A DNA stretch of 64,000 bases from Nonomuraea coxensis DSM 45129 (GTDB taxonomy: Bacteria; Actinomycetota; Actinomycetes; Streptosporangiales; Streptosporangiaceae), in NCBI RefSeq assembly GCF_019397265.1, contig NZ_CP068985.1:6855001-6919000 (forward strand), written 5' to 3'. Of the stretch, positions 44,270 through 52,779 are shown in pieces. The position numbers were made by a program, and so were the translations under genes. The notes beneath the pieces were generated by a model. It had not been told where the DNA came from. It ran no database searches and saw only the letters and a list, made by a program, of their open reading frames with translations. How positions within the stretch are numbered: the stretch's first letter is position 1; each line of letters begins with the position of its first letter.

Positions 44270-44896
44270 ATGTCCGGACGCGGCAGGCAGGCCGAGGCGG
44301 CGCGCAACGATCTGCGGCTGCTGCGGGCGGCGCACGAGGTGTTCACCACGCAGGGGTTCGACGCCCCGGTCTCGGCCATCGCCCGGCAGGCGGGCGTGGG
44401 CATAGGCAGCCTCTACCGCCGCTACCGCACCAAGGAGGAGCTGCTCCAGCGGCTGTGCCTCATCGCCATGGAGCGCGTCGCCGAGGCCGCCGAGACGGCG
44501 TTGGCCGACGACGACCCGTGGTCCGGCCTGGAGGGATACGTCCGTGAATGCGTGGACCTGCGCTCCGGCGCGCTCGCCCCCGTCGCGGGCACCATCGAGG
44601 TCACCCCCGAGATGTGGCGCGCCTCGCACCGGGCCACCGAGCTGGCCGGGCGGCTCGTCGGGCGGGCGCACGCGGCCGGCGTGCTCAGGGACGACGTGAC
44701 CGCCCTCGACCTCTCGCTGCTGATCGAGCAGTTCAGCCGCCCCGCGCCTGGCCCGCCCGACCCCGCGCACGAGCACGTCAAGCGGCGCCTGCTCGCCATC
44801 GCGCTCGACGGCCTGCGCGCCCCCGGCCGCACGCCGCTGCCCGGCGATCCGCCGGGCGCCGACTGGTACGAAGGTCGCTGGGGAGAGCGCCCGTAG
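44270..44896 (+). CDS. TetR-family transcriptional regulator
   Basis: A 208-residue repressor. The helix-turn-helix is SAIARQAGVGIGSLYRRYRTKEELL (read as SAIARQAGVGIG and SLYRRYRTKE, about 37-60). The C-terminal ligand domain resembles that of regulators of reductases. The ATG at 44270 lies 7 nt past TATCGT, so the mRNA is probably leaderless. It is the obvious ligand-controlled repressor for the twin dyads in the gap and so for the divergent oxidoreductase. Confidence 0.94.
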   Translation: MSGRGRQAEAARNDLRLLRAAHEVFTTQGFDAPVSAIARQAGVGIGSLYRRYRTKEELLQRLCLIAMERVAEAAETALADDDPWSGLEGYVRECVDLRSGALAPVAGTIEVTPEMWRASHRATELAGRLVGRAHAAGVLRDDVTALDLSLLIEQFSRPAPGPPDPAHEHVKRRLLAIALDGLRAPGRTPLPGDPPGADWYEGRWGERP

Positions 44897-44900
44897 GGTC

Positions 44901-44906
44901 TACGGT
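44901..44906 (+). promoter_or_regulatory. -10 element, leaderless promoter
   Basis: TACGGT ends 7 nt before the GTG at 44914. Confidence 0.55.
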
Positions 44907-44913
44907 GGGGTGC

Positions 44914-45699
44914 GTGGCGTTCAACGAGCTGCTCGACGACCTTGACCAAAGCGCCGCGGCCCAGGCCGCGGGGATCCGGCGCGGCTACGGCGGGCCACCC
45001 GCCCGCACCGTGTCCGCGTGCGCCGGCCTCACCCGGCTGCGCTGCGCGTCGCTGCTGAAACCCCTCTACGCGTGGGTGGCCGCGGACCGCATCCCCGACC
45101 GGGAGCGCTGGCGCCGGCACGCCGAGCCCGCGGTCGTGGTCTCCTCCAACGCCGACACGCTCAACCTGTGGCTCGGCGTCGGGCCCGGCGTCATCCTCGA
45201 CGACCTCCGCGAGCGCACCGGCGTGTCCTGGGCGCCGCCCAACGGCGACCCCTCGCGTTTCGGCTCGGTCGAGGTCGCCGCCGAGGAGGTCGCGACCGCG
45301 TACGCGGTGCTCGCCCAGTCCGCCGCGGCCGGCGACCCGGTCGCCTCCGACGTGCTGACCTGGATGCGGCACGTGGAGGGCGAGCAGACGTTCGGAATCC
45401 GGGAGGCGCTCGGCTCGGCCGAGGCCGCCGTCAAGTGCGGCTGGTACGGCGCCCCCGACGAGACCTGCCTCCGCACCCACGCCGTGGCCCTGCTGCCCCG
45501 CGGCGGCACCCGGGTGAGCGTCGTCGTCGGCATGACCGCGCTGCCCTTCCCCGACGCCGCCGCCCGCGAGGACTACCGGGTGCGGGTGGGCAAGGGCCTG
45601 CCCGTGGAGCACGTGCACGACAAGCTGTCCGGCGCGCTGCTGCGCGACCTGATGGCGACGACCCTGACCGAGCTGGGCGGCACGAAGACCCGCCGCTGA
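44914..45699 (+). CDS. Possible serine-hydrolase/beta-lactamase-fold protein, cytoplasmic
   Basis: A 261-residue protein that I do not recognise as a named family. In order it shows CASLLKPLYAW (SxxK-like, about residue 56), VVSSNADTLNLWLG (SxN-like, about 86) and AVKCGWYGAPDE (KCG in place of K[ST]G, about 188), the motif order of the penicillin-binding/beta-lactamase superfamily. No signal peptide is present; the N-terminus is soluble and acidic (FNELLDDLDQSAAAQ). If the fold is right it would be a cytoplasmic or non-hydrolytic member. The GTG is at 44914, 7 nt after the -10. Confidence 0.75.
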   Translation: MAFNELLDDLDQSAAAQAAGIRRGYGGPPARTVSACAGLTRLRCASLLKPLYAWVAADRIPDRERWRRHAEPAVVVSSNADTLNLWLGVGPGVILDDLRERTGVSWAPPNGDPSRFGSVEVAAEEVATAYAVLAQSAAAGDPVASDVLTWMRHVEGEQTFGIREALGSAEAAVKCGWYGAPDETCLRTHAVALLPRGGTRVSVVVGMTALPFPDAAAREDYRVRVGKGLPVEHVHDKLSGALLRDLMATTLTELGGTKTRR

Positions 45700-45709
45700 G
45701 CCCGCTGAG

Positions 45710-46159
45710 CTACCGCGCCGCCGGGTCCGTGAGGCGGCGGACGACCTCCGCCAGGCCCGGCGGCTCCAGACCCTGGGCGGGCAGCTCCCCGGTCCACGTG
45801 TACCCGAGGTAGGCCGCCCGCTCCCCCTCCGTCAGCCCGCCCGCCGTGACGACCGGCCGCGCCTCGGCGAACCTGGCGAGGTAGAACGACTCGTCCTTGA
45901 CATAGCGGACGCCCTCCCACCAGTAGTCGCGGGCCACCTCGACGTGCCGGTCGAGCACCGCCGAGCCGGGCAGCCCGGTCTCCTCGGCCAGCTCGCGGCG
46001 GGCGGCGTCGAGCGCCGTCTCGCCGGGGTCGATGCCGCCGCCGGGCGGCTCCCAGACGTCGGCGCGGGCGACGCGGTCGTACCAGTGGAGCAGCAGCACC
46101 CGGCCGTCGCGGTCGAGGCAGACGACGCGGGCGGCGGGACGGGCGCTCACATGCTCCAC
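45710..46159 (-). CDS. NUDIX hydrolase
   Basis: A 149-residue pyrophosphohydrolase. The Nudix box is complete (GGGIDPGETALDAARRE followed by LAEETGL, about residues 40-63). Members cleave nucleoside diphosphates linked to another moiety. The GEFPAQGLEPP-like C-terminus is not informative about substrate. The GTG at 46159 lies 7 nt after TAGCCT, so the transcript is probably leaderless, with the promoter inside the preceding gene's 3' end. Confidence 0.93.
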   Translation of the reverse strand: MEHVSARPAARVVCLDRDGRVLLLHWYDRVARADVWEPPGGGIDPGETALDAARRELAEETGLPGSAVLDRHVEVARDYWWEGVRYVKDESFYLARFAEARPVVTAGGLTEGERAAYLGYTWTGELPAQGLEPPGLAEVVRRLTDPAAR

Positions 46160-46166
46160 GCCACCG

Positions 46167-46172
46167 AGGCTA
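46167..46172 (-). promoter_or_regulatory. -10 element, leaderless promoter of the NUDIX gene
   Basis: TAGCCT on the minus strand, 7 nt before the GTG at 46159. Confidence 0.5.
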
Positions 46173-46173
46173 C

Positions 46174-47139
46174 CTACCCGAGAGCCGGCACGTGGTTGCG
46201 CAGCCGCAGGTCGTCCGGGTAGGGCGAGAAGTAGGTCTGGTCGCGGACGTACTCGGCCGCCTCGCCCCGCGCGTGGTGGCGCAGCAGCGTCGTCGGGACG
46301 CTCAGCGGCACCAGGCCGGCCCGGTAGGACTCGATCACCTCGACCAGGTCGGCCCGCCTGGTCGGGTCGAGGGCGAGCATGCCCATGGCGTGCTGCAGCA
46401 CGTTGACGTTCCTGCCCACGGTCGCTTTGCTCGCCATCGCCTCGCGGAAGAGCGCGGCGTAGGCGGCGGCCACCTCCTCAGGGGGCCGGACGCCCGCCCC
46501 GGCGACGACCCGGCCGGCCTCGCGGTAGCGCAGCGGGTCGTGGGCGAGGAGCTGCATCTTGTGCCGGGCGTGGAAGGCGACCAGGTCGCGCGCCCGCCGG
46601 CCGCCGGCCAGCAGCGCCCGCAGCCGGGCGTGCGCGAACACCCGCTCCACGAAGCTCTCGCGCAGCAGCGCGTCGTGCAGGCGGCCCTCGTCCTCGACCG
46701 GCAGCAGCGGATGGGCCGTGATGATCGTCTCGGCGAACAGGCCCCTGTTGCGCCGGTCGGCCGGCGACCCCTCGGCGCGGTAGACGGGCACGCCGTGGAT
46801 GCCGCAGGTGGGGCTCTTGGCCTTGAAGACGTAGCCGTCGACGTCGAGCGCGGCGGCCCGCTCGGCGGCGAGCGCGCGCATGCGGTCGGTCAGGTCGGCG
46901 TGGGTGGTGCGGGTCATCAGCCGGGGGCCTGTGGCGGACTCCTCCAGCCGCAGGGTCTCACGGGGTGTGCCGAGGCCCGCCTCCATCTCGGGGCAGATGC
47001 GGATCCACTCGACGTAGGGGTCGAGAGCGTCGGTGAGGAAGCGGTCGCGGCTGTGGCCCCCGTTGTATCTGACCAGCTCGCCCAGCAGACAGCTCGACAC
47101 CGCCACCCGGGGCCGCGCGTCCGGCATTCCCGTGATCAT
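46174..47139 (-). CDS. TudS (DUF523) and YbgA (DUF1722) fusion protein
   Basis: A 321-residue two-domain protein. The N-terminal DUF523 domain (about 1-150) keeps three cysteines in SSCLLGELVRYNG, RICPEMEAGLG and KSPTCGIHGV, the [4Fe-4S] ligands of TudS thiouracil desulfidases. The C-terminal DUF1722/YbgA domain (about 180-310) shows LVAFHARHKMQLLAHDP and QHAMGML. The fused form is widespread. The YbgA half has no settled role. The chosen ATG is at 47139; an ATG at 47127 is also possible. Confidence 0.9.
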   Translation of the reverse strand: MITGMPDARPRVAVSSCLLGELVRYNGGHSRDRFLTDALDPYVEWIRICPEMEAGLGTPRETLRLEESATGPRLMTRTTHADLTDRMRALAAERAAALDVDGYVFKAKSPTCGIHGVPVYRAEGSPADRRNRGLFAETIITAHPLLPVEDEGRLHDALLRESFVERVFAHARLRALLAGGRRARDLVAFHARHKMQLLAHDPLRYREAGRVVAGAGVRPPEEVAAAYAALFREAMASKATVGRNVNVLQHAMGMLALDPTRRADLVEVIESYRAGLVPLSVPTTLLRHHARGEAAEYVRDQTYFSPYPDDLRLRNHVPALG

Positions 47140-47233
47140 CTTTCCATCCAATCCCCTCAGGTGGGCGCGGGCAACCAAGCCCGGGGAGATCAGTCGCATA
47201 GGTGACCTGCCCGGATCGGGCGGCGGCGGGCGT

Positions 47234-48943
47234 TCAGAGGAAGGCGCCGGCGCGGCGCTCGTCGGCCTCGGCCTCGGCCGTGCGGCCCAGGGCGCGCAGG
47301 GCGACGGCGCGGTTGGCGAACAGGTCGGGCTGGGGCTGGAGGGCGATGGCCCGGGTGAGGTCCTCGACCGCGCCTTCGAGGTCGCCGGTCGCGTACCGCA
47401 GCACCCCCCGGTTCCCCCAGGCCGCCGCCAGGTCGGGCGCGGCCGACACGGCCTCGTCCAGAGCCGCCGCCGCCGTGCCGAACCGGCCCGCCGACGTCTC
47501 CAGCTGCCCGAGCACGGTCAGCAGGTGCGGGTTGCCGGGCGCGCGGGCGAGCCCGGCGGCCACGTCGGCCGCGGCCTCCTCGTCGTGCCCCAAGGCGGCC
47601 AGCAGCCCGGCCCGGTTGATGTAGGCGTCCAGGTAGCCGGGGTCGAGCTCGACGACCCGGGCGAGGTCGGCGAGCGCGGCCTCGGTGTCGCCGCGCGTCA
47701 CGCGCAGCTCGGCCCGGTTGTAGTACGCCTCGGGCAGCGGCGGCCCGGCGCGCATGGCCCGCTCGTAGTCGGCCAGCGCCTCCTCGTGCTGCCCGAGCTT
47801 GAACAGCAGGTTTCCGCGCTCCAGGTAGTGGTCGGGGAAGGCGGGGTCGAGGGCGATGGCGGCCCCGTAGTCGTCCAGGGCCTCCTTCTCGCGGCCGAGG
47901 ACGGCGAGGAGCTGCGCCCGGTTGGCCAGCAGCACCATGCGGTGCTGGGAATGCCGCTCCCCCAGCTCGCGGGCCAGCTCGATGGCCGACTCCACCAGCG
48001 CCAGCGCCGCGGCGGGCCGCTGCCGGCGCAGCTCGATCAGGGCCAGGCCGTTGCGGTCGAAGCCCAGCTTGAAGGCGCGGTCGGCGGGATCGGGCAGGAG
48101 GGAGGAGACGGCGATGGCCAGGTTGATCCAGCGCCGGGCGCGGCCGAGGTCGCGCTGGGCGGGGTCGGGGTGGCGGGCGTCCAGCATGGCGGTGCCGTAC
48201 GCGGCCGCGGCGTGCGCCTTCGGGTCCTGGCTGACCTCGCGCACCCGGTCCCAGAGCGCCCGAGCCTCGGCGGTGCGGCCGAGGCCGCCGAGCGCGGTCG
48301 CGGTGCGCTGCGCGAAGCGCCACCACAGGTCCCCGCCCGGCTCGGTGCCGGCCAGGCCACGCTCTCCCAGCTCGACGACGGTGTGCAGGAAACCCTCGCG
48401 CGTGGAGCGGTCCACGACGGCCCAGAGCGCGGCGGCGTCCCGCGTGTCGGGCGCGGGCTCGGGGCCGCCGGTGCTGAGCAGGAGGGTGAGCGTGCCCGGC
48501 GGGACGCGGCGGGCCAGGACGTCGAGCAGTTCGAGGTCGGTGGGGTCGGCCTCGGCGAGGTTGCATACGGCGAGCGCCCGGCCTGGCGGCACGGCGTCGC
48601 GGACGAACTCCGCCAGGCCGTTGGCCAGCCGCAGCGTGCGGCGCGGCGCGGGCACGAGGATGCGCTCGTCGTCGCTCAGCCCTGCGTCGATCGTCACCCG
48701 CCTGGCCGGGACCAGCCCGGCCAGTTCGGGGGCCGCCGCCCGGATCTCGATGTCGTGGGCCGCGACCAGCTCGGCGGAACGTTCGAGGGTCTCCGGCACC
48801 AGCCGGCCCAGCAGCGCCGCCGCGACGGTGTAGGGGCCGCGGGGCCGCCGGTGCGCGTCGATCATCGGCATCAGCAGCCGCGCGGCCTCCCAGCCGTCGG
48901 GCGGTGCGCCCTCGACCCGGACGTGGGACCTCTCCTCGGTCAC
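47234..48943 (-). CDS. Tetratricopeptide-repeat protein, coupled to a micro-ORF
   Basis: A 569-residue protein. The first 200 residues form an unidentified domain (GPYTVAAALLGRLVPETLER, AHDIEIRAAAPELAGLVP) that resembles the front end of actinomycete AAA/TPR proteins but has no P-loop. The remainder is a run of TPR units (for example DHYLERGNLLFKLGQHEEAL, EAYYNRAELRVTRGDTEAAL, DAYINRAGLLAALGHDEEAA). The GTG at 48943 overlaps the TGA of a 24-codon micro-ORF by 4 bp, so translation of the two is coupled. The usual role of such repeats is protein-protein binding. The partner may be the micropeptide. Confidence 0.88.
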   Translation of the reverse strand: MTEERSHVRVEGAPPDGWEAARLLMPMIDAHRRPRGPYTVAAALLGRLVPETLERSAELVAAHDIEIRAAAPELAGLVPARRVTIDAGLSDDERILVPAPRRTLRLANGLAEFVRDAVPPGRALAVCNLAEADPTDLELLDVLARRVPPGTLTLLLSTGGPEPAPDTRDAAALWAVVDRSTREGFLHTVVELGERGLAGTEPGGDLWWRFAQRTATALGGLGRTAEARALWDRVREVSQDPKAHAAAAYGTAMLDARHPDPAQRDLGRARRWINLAIAVSSLLPDPADRAFKLGFDRNGLALIELRRQRPAAALALVESAIELARELGERHSQHRMVLLANRAQLLAVLGREKEALDDYGAAIALDPAFPDHYLERGNLLFKLGQHEEALADYERAMRAGPPLPEAYYNRAELRVTRGDTEAALADLARVVELDPGYLDAYINRAGLLAALGHDEEAAADVAAGLARAPGNPHLLTVLGQLETSAGRFGTAAAALDEAVSAAPDLAAAWGNRGVLRYATGDLEGAVEDLTRAIALQPQPDLFANRAVALRALGRTAEAEADERRAGAFL

Positions 48944-49014
48944 CCCTTGTGAATGACGCTGGAGGTCCCGGCGAGCCTCACGGTTCCAGGCTTGCGGACG
49001 ACGATGCGCTTCAT
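48940..49014 (-). CDS. Micro-ORF (24 residues) upstream of the TPR gene
   Basis: ATG at 49014 with GGAGAGG 7 nt upstream opens a 24-codon frame whose TGA overlaps the GTG of the TPR gene (GTGA). The peptide begins MKRIVVRKPGT and ends SSVIHKG: a basic N-terminus and a Ser/Thr/Gly-rich C-terminus. A promoter-like TTGATA and TAATAA lie about 40-65 bp upstream. It may be a leader that only drives translation of the TPR gene, or a functional, possibly modified, peptide. No modification enzyme is adjacent. Confidence 0.55.
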   Translation of the reverse strand: MKRIVVRKPGTVRLAGTSSVIHKG

Positions 49015-49141
49015 GACGTACCTCTCCACTCGGGGGGTGGGTCCCTATTATTAGGGCACCCCTACGAATATCAAGGTTCGCGGTGAACAAGCCCGTGGAC
49101 CAGGGATAAGAAGTAGTTGCCTTTTGCCTGGTTTTTCTAAC

Positions 49142-50401
49142 CTATTTGGTGCCGAACCACCGGGCCGATGACTCGGTACGCCGATGTTCGGATTCTTCCA
49201 TCAACGCGCACAGGCAGCGACCCAGAAGTGTGACCGATCGGCAGCAGCCGGGGCCGGGCAGGTTCCTGGCGCGCACGATGAGGGTGGCGCGCTCGATGAG
49301 GCGTTCGAGGCTGGGCTCCCCGCCGCCCTTCAGCGACCGGGTGTGCCAGGGACAGGAGGCGGTGTCCACGCAGGCGCTCTTGGCGAGGATCGTGGCCGGC
49401 TCCGCGCCGGGGCCCGGCGGCTCCTCGCGTTTGACGCGGAGGTCCGTCAGCACCCTCGCGGCCCTCCGGGACACGTCCAGCAGCTCGCGGCGGCCCGGCG
49501 CGCGCTCCTTCTCCGGCGTCGTGGCCCGCGCGGGAACGGCGAGCAGCATCGCGGCCGCCATGAGCCCGCCGCCCACCACCATGCTCCAGCCGAGCTGCTC
49601 GTGGAACCAGATCACCGCGATGAGGGCGACGAAGACGGGCTGCGACGACATGAGGACGGCGCTCGGGATGGCCGGCACGTGCGCCTGGCCGTAGGAGCGG
49701 GCGAGGAAGCCCAGCGCGCACGACACCACCGACAGGTGCGCCAGCAGCAGCCAGTCGGGCGCGCTCGCGGGGAGCGTGATGCCGTCCCTGGCGCCGGCGA
49801 CGCCCGTGGTCAGCCCGATGGTGGCGAGCTGGATCGCGGTCAGCGCGTACGGATGGAAGGCCCGCTGTTTGGAGATCTGCCCGAGCATGAGCGTGTGGCC
49901 GGAGTAGAGCGCCGCCGCGGCGAGGGTGGCCGCGAGCGCGATCATGGAGATCTCGTGCTCCTCGACCCCGCGCATCAGCGTGAACGCGGTCATCCCGGCG
50001 AGCGCGAAGACGACGCCGTACCAGATGCGGGTCTGCACCCGGGCCTTGTGGATCAGGAGCGCCAGGATGGGCGTGATCACCACGCTGCACCCGACGGCGA
50101 AGCCGGACACCGCGGACGGCAGCCCGTGCAGCGCCACGGCCTGCGCGGTCTGCCCGATCCCGAACATGATCCCGAGGATCGCTCCGTTGACCCACGTCTC
50201 GCGCGGCAGCCCCCGAAGGCAGCGCGGCCGGATCAGGAGGAGCGTCAGCGCCGCGAGCAGATAGCGCTCGGCGAGGAGATCCTCGACGGGTAACCGATGG
50301 ATGAGGTCCTTCATCAGCGGGAACGCCGACCCCCAAGCGGCGCTGACGAACAACAGAAGCACGGCTCCCAGGAGGGGTCGGGGAGCGGGCACGCCTGCCA
50401 T
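49142..50401 (-). CDS. EamA/DMT-family transporter with a cysteine-rich cytoplasmic tail
   Basis: A 419-residue protein. The first 285 residues are ten membrane helices in two EamA repeats (LLFVSAAWGSAFPLMKDLI; VVSCALGFLARSYGQAHVPA; LGWSMVVGGGLMAAAMLLAV), typical of drug/metabolite exporters. A tail of about 130 residues follows, with six cysteines (SACVDTASCPWHT, PGPGCCRSVTLLGRCLCAL). The tail is absent from most DMT proteins and unexplained. The ATG at 50401 has no clear ribosome binding site. An inverted repeat lies 23 bp upstream. Confidence 0.9.
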   Translation of the reverse strand: MAGVPAPRPLLGAVLLLFVSAAWGSAFPLMKDLIHRLPVEDLLAERYLLAALTLLLIRPRCLRGLPRETWVNGAILGIMFGIGQTAQAVALHGLPSAVSGFAVGCSVVITPILALLIHKARVQTRIWYGVVFALAGMTAFTLMRGVEEHEISMIALAATLAAAALYSGHTLMLGQISKQRAFHPYALTAIQLATIGLTTGVAGARDGITLPASAPDWLLLAHLSVVSCALGFLARSYGQAHVPAIPSAVLMSSQPVFVALIAVIWFHEQLGWSMVVGGGLMAAAMLLAVPARATTPEKERAPGRRELLDVSRRAARVLTDLRVKREEPPGPGAEPATILAKSACVDTASCPWHTRSLKGGGEPSLERLIERATLIVRARNLPGPGCCRSVTLLGRCLCALMEESEHRRTESSARWFGTK

Positions 50402-50423
50402 GTCAGAAGCATCTCACTACTAT

Positions 50424-50450
50424 TCGCAGCCACTGATGTACAGGCTGCGA
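50424..50450. promoter_or_regulatory. Inverted repeat upstream of the DMT transporter
   Basis: TCGCAGCC and GGCTGCGA, a perfect 8-bp inverted repeat with an 11-nt spacer. It starts 23 bp before the transporter ATG and is a candidate operator. Confidence 0.4.
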
Positions 50451-50651
50451 ACCGGGCAGGTTCCTCTACCACTCAGAGTGAAGACACTCACCCGCGGGTT
50501 CGTACATCCCTACCTCGCGCGCATCGGGGCTCTCCCCATCTCCTGACATATCCCGCTTCACGCGGTTGGCGCGGCCTGTCAGCAACTGGGCGGCAAGCCG
50601 GAATTCCGGGGAAGGATCGGCGGAACAGTCACGCCGAACGAGGCCGGGGAG

Positions 50652-50706
50652 GGGGAAGGCCGGCGACGAGGGGAAGCCTGGCGAGGAGGGGAAAGCCCGG
50701 CGAGGA
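50652..50706. repeat. Purine-rich 18/19-bp tandem repeat
   Basis: Three degenerate units starting GGGGAA and ending GGCGANGA at 50652, 50670 and 50688. It lies between the GNAT gene's stop and the DMT promoter. The rest of the 318-bp gap (50402-50719) contains only the inverted repeat; I see no gene in it. Confidence 0.7.
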
Positions 50707-50719
50707 GGGGGGAGCGCGG

Positions 50720-51232
50720 TCAGCTCTCGCGGACCGCGCCGGGCGCCGCGTCGAGGGCCGCGGGAGGGACCAGGCGTTTCTCGCCGTAGACGACGGTCAG
50801 GTCGCCCACGCGCTCCCTGGACAGCTCGCGCCAGCCCTGGCGCCGGTAGAGCGACAGCGCCGCGCCCTGGTTGAGCGTGGTGTCTCCCCTGACGCTGCGG
50901 AAGCCGAGCTCCAGCGCGCGCTGTTCGAGCGCGCGCAGCATGGCCGCGCCGAAGCCGCGCCGCTGGAACTCGGGATGGACGCGCAACCGGCAGACCTCGG
51001 CCGTCATGGTGTCGACGGGTCTCAGCCCGCCCATCGCGATGACCCGGCCGCCGGTCTCGCCGACGAGGAAGTCACCTCCGCAGGCCAGGTAGAGGTCCTG
51101 GATGCGGGGGAAGTCGTCGTCGTAGTAGACGCCGTCGCCGGGGAACAGGCCCACCTGGGCGAGGCAGATCTGGTGGAGCGTGAGAATGGTGTCGAGGTCG
51201 GACCAGCGGTAGCGCCGAATCGTCAGCTTCAC
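50720..51232 (-). CDS. GNAT-family N-acetyltransferase
   Basis: A 170-residue single-domain acetyltransferase. The acetyl-CoA loop is RVHPEFQRRGFGAAML (about 95-110), and the C-terminal ALSLYRRQGWRELSRE is typical of the family. The GTG at 51232 overlaps the TGA of the upstream XRE gene by 4 bp (GTGA), so the two are translationally coupled and probably act in one pathway. The substrate is unknown. Confidence 0.93.
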   Translation of the reverse strand: MKLTIRRYRWSDLDTILTLHQICLAQVGLFPGDGVYYDDDFPRIQDLYLACGGDFLVGETGGRVIAMGGLRPVDTMTAEVCRLRVHPEFQRRGFGAAMLRALEQRALELGFRSVRGDTTLNQGAALSLYRRQGWRELSRERVGDLTVVYGEKRLVPPAALDAAPGAVRES

Positions 51233-52779
51233 GCACCGCTCCCTTTCAGCTGCGCCTTGGGGCGCCGCAGCGCGGCCCTGAACTCCGCGAGACCGGGAGC
51301 GTTCGGGTCCTGGGCCACGATCGCCTGCTCCAGAGCCGTGGCCGGGCGCACGATGAAGTCGGTCATATATTCGTTGCTCACCAGGTGGAGCGCCTTGGTC
51401 GCGACGGCCACCGCCTCGGCGACGTCGCCGTCGATCAGCCGGCACTGCGCCTGGTCCAGCCGGATCAGCGTCTGGTCGAGGATGTGGTCCTCGTAGGCGC
51501 TGAGCGCCTGGTCGAGCACCACCTCGGCCTCCAGCGTCTGGCCGAGCTTGGTGAGCACGTCACCCTGGTAGAAGTAGAGCTGCTTCTCGGTGTAGCCGAA
51601 GGCGAGGTCCTCCTTGTCCTCCTCCTGCATGTGGGTGAAGGCGTTCCTGGCCCGCGCGAGCGCCCGCTTGGCCTGGTCGACGACCTCCTTCTTGCTGTCG
51701 GTGCCCGACAGCATGGCCAGCGCCCTCGCCTCGACGACCGGGGCCATGGCCTGGGCGACGCACGGCGTGGAGCCGGCCAGGTCGCGGCTCTTCTTCGCGA
51801 GGTGGAGCGCCTCGCGGGCGTCGCCGAAGTAGAGGGGGACGAGGGACTCGCGGGCGCAGATCCAGGCCCGCAGGGCCCGGTCGCCGGTCTCGTCGGCCGC
51901 CACCCGCCCGGTGCGGAAGAACGCGCGGGCCAGGCGGTGGTCGCCGAGGTTGATGAGGATCATGCCGCTCAGCCCGGAGAGCTGGGCGGCCATCCGGCAC
52001 AGCCGCTCCGTCAGGTCGATGGGCTGGCGGCGGGACATCGCCGTGCGCACCGCGCTGAGCTCCAGCAGCACGTCGCACAGCAGCCGCAGCGGGGCCGTCG
52101 TGGTGTATTGGCGGCCGAAGCTGACCGTCGTCTCCTCCCACTGGTCGAGCATCTGGGCGGAGACCGTGCCCGACACGAGCGTCTCGTCCATGCGGCGCCT
52201 GATGCCCTCGCAGGCCCCGAGCACCGGGCCGTCGAGCTGCTCCGACAGGTTCGTGTCGGTGTTGAGGAGGTTTAACAGCGTGCGGCGGAGGATGTTCTCG
52301 TCCTCCTCGGTCTCCGGGTCGATCACCATCGGATGGAGCACCAGGTCACGCTCGGCCAGCGTCAGCGGCGGACGGGTGTTCTCGCCGCCGATGGTGCCGG
52401 GCAGGCGGTGACCGTGACCGCAGATGCACGGCGCGTCGAAGCCGAGCGCCGAGGGCTCGACCCGGTAGACCGTGCACAGGTAGTGGAGGTATTCGGGCCC
52501 GGGGCGTTTGAGCCCGCTCTCGTACGCCGACAGCAGCGTCTCGCCGATGCCCGGCGCTGGTTTCTGATCTCGATCGAACAGGGCCCTGACCTGCTCGATC
52601 ACGTCGGCCAGCGCGATGCCGTGCGCCAGGCGGTGCGCCTTTATCCGGCTCGTGCTGAACTGCGACGCGCATGCCTCGTGGATCTCGTCGGCTATCTGGG
52701 ACGACGTGCGGCCGGCGGCGAGGCCCTTGGCCCGGATCCGCCGCGCGATCTCCGTCTCCCTGTGCTGCCTGCCGGACAT
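51229..52779 (-). CDS. XRE-type regulator with TPR-like C-terminal region
   Basis: A 516-residue protein. The N-terminal 110 residues form an unusual helix-turn-helix (GRTSSQIADEIHEACASQFS, then HRLAHGIALADVIEQV and LSAYESGLKRPGPEYL). A CICGHGH motif follows at about 120. The rest is alpha-helical and repeat-like (GDAREALHLAKKSRDL, YQGDVLTKLGQTLEAEVVLD), as in large Streptomyces XRE/TPR regulators that bind signalling peptides or metabolites. The ATG at 52779 has AGAGGGG upstream. It is coupled to a GNAT gene by a GTGA overlap. Confidence 0.9.
   Translation of the reverse strand: MSGRQHRETEIARRIRAKGLAAGRTSSQIADEIHEACASQFSTSRIKAHRLAHGIALADVIEQVRALFDRDQKPAPGIGETLLSAYESGLKRPGPEYLHYLCTVYRVEPSALGFDAPCICGHGHRLPGTIGGENTRPPLTLAERDLVLHPMVIDPETEEDENILRRTLLNLLNTDTNLSEQLDGPVLGACEGIRRRMDETLVSGTVSAQMLDQWEETTVSFGRQYTTTAPLRLLCDVLLELSAVRTAMSRRQPIDLTERLCRMAAQLSGLSGMILINLGDHRLARAFFRTGRVAADETGDRALRAWICARESLVPLYFGDAREALHLAKKSRDLAGSTPCVAQAMAPVVEARALAMLSGTDSKKEVVDQAKRALARARNAFTHMQEEDKEDLAFGYTEKQLYFYQGDVLTKLGQTLEAEVVLDQALSAYEDHILDQTLIRLDQAQCRLIDGDVAEAVAVATKALHLVSNEYMTDFIVRPATALEQAIVAQDPNAPGLAEFRAALRRPKAQLKGSGA

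Noticed and set aside
50400..50546. A 48-codon plus-strand frame opposite the DMT start (begins MSEASHYYSQ)
   Set aside because: Third codon positions are not GC-biased and no ribosome binding site is properly placed, so coding is not supported.
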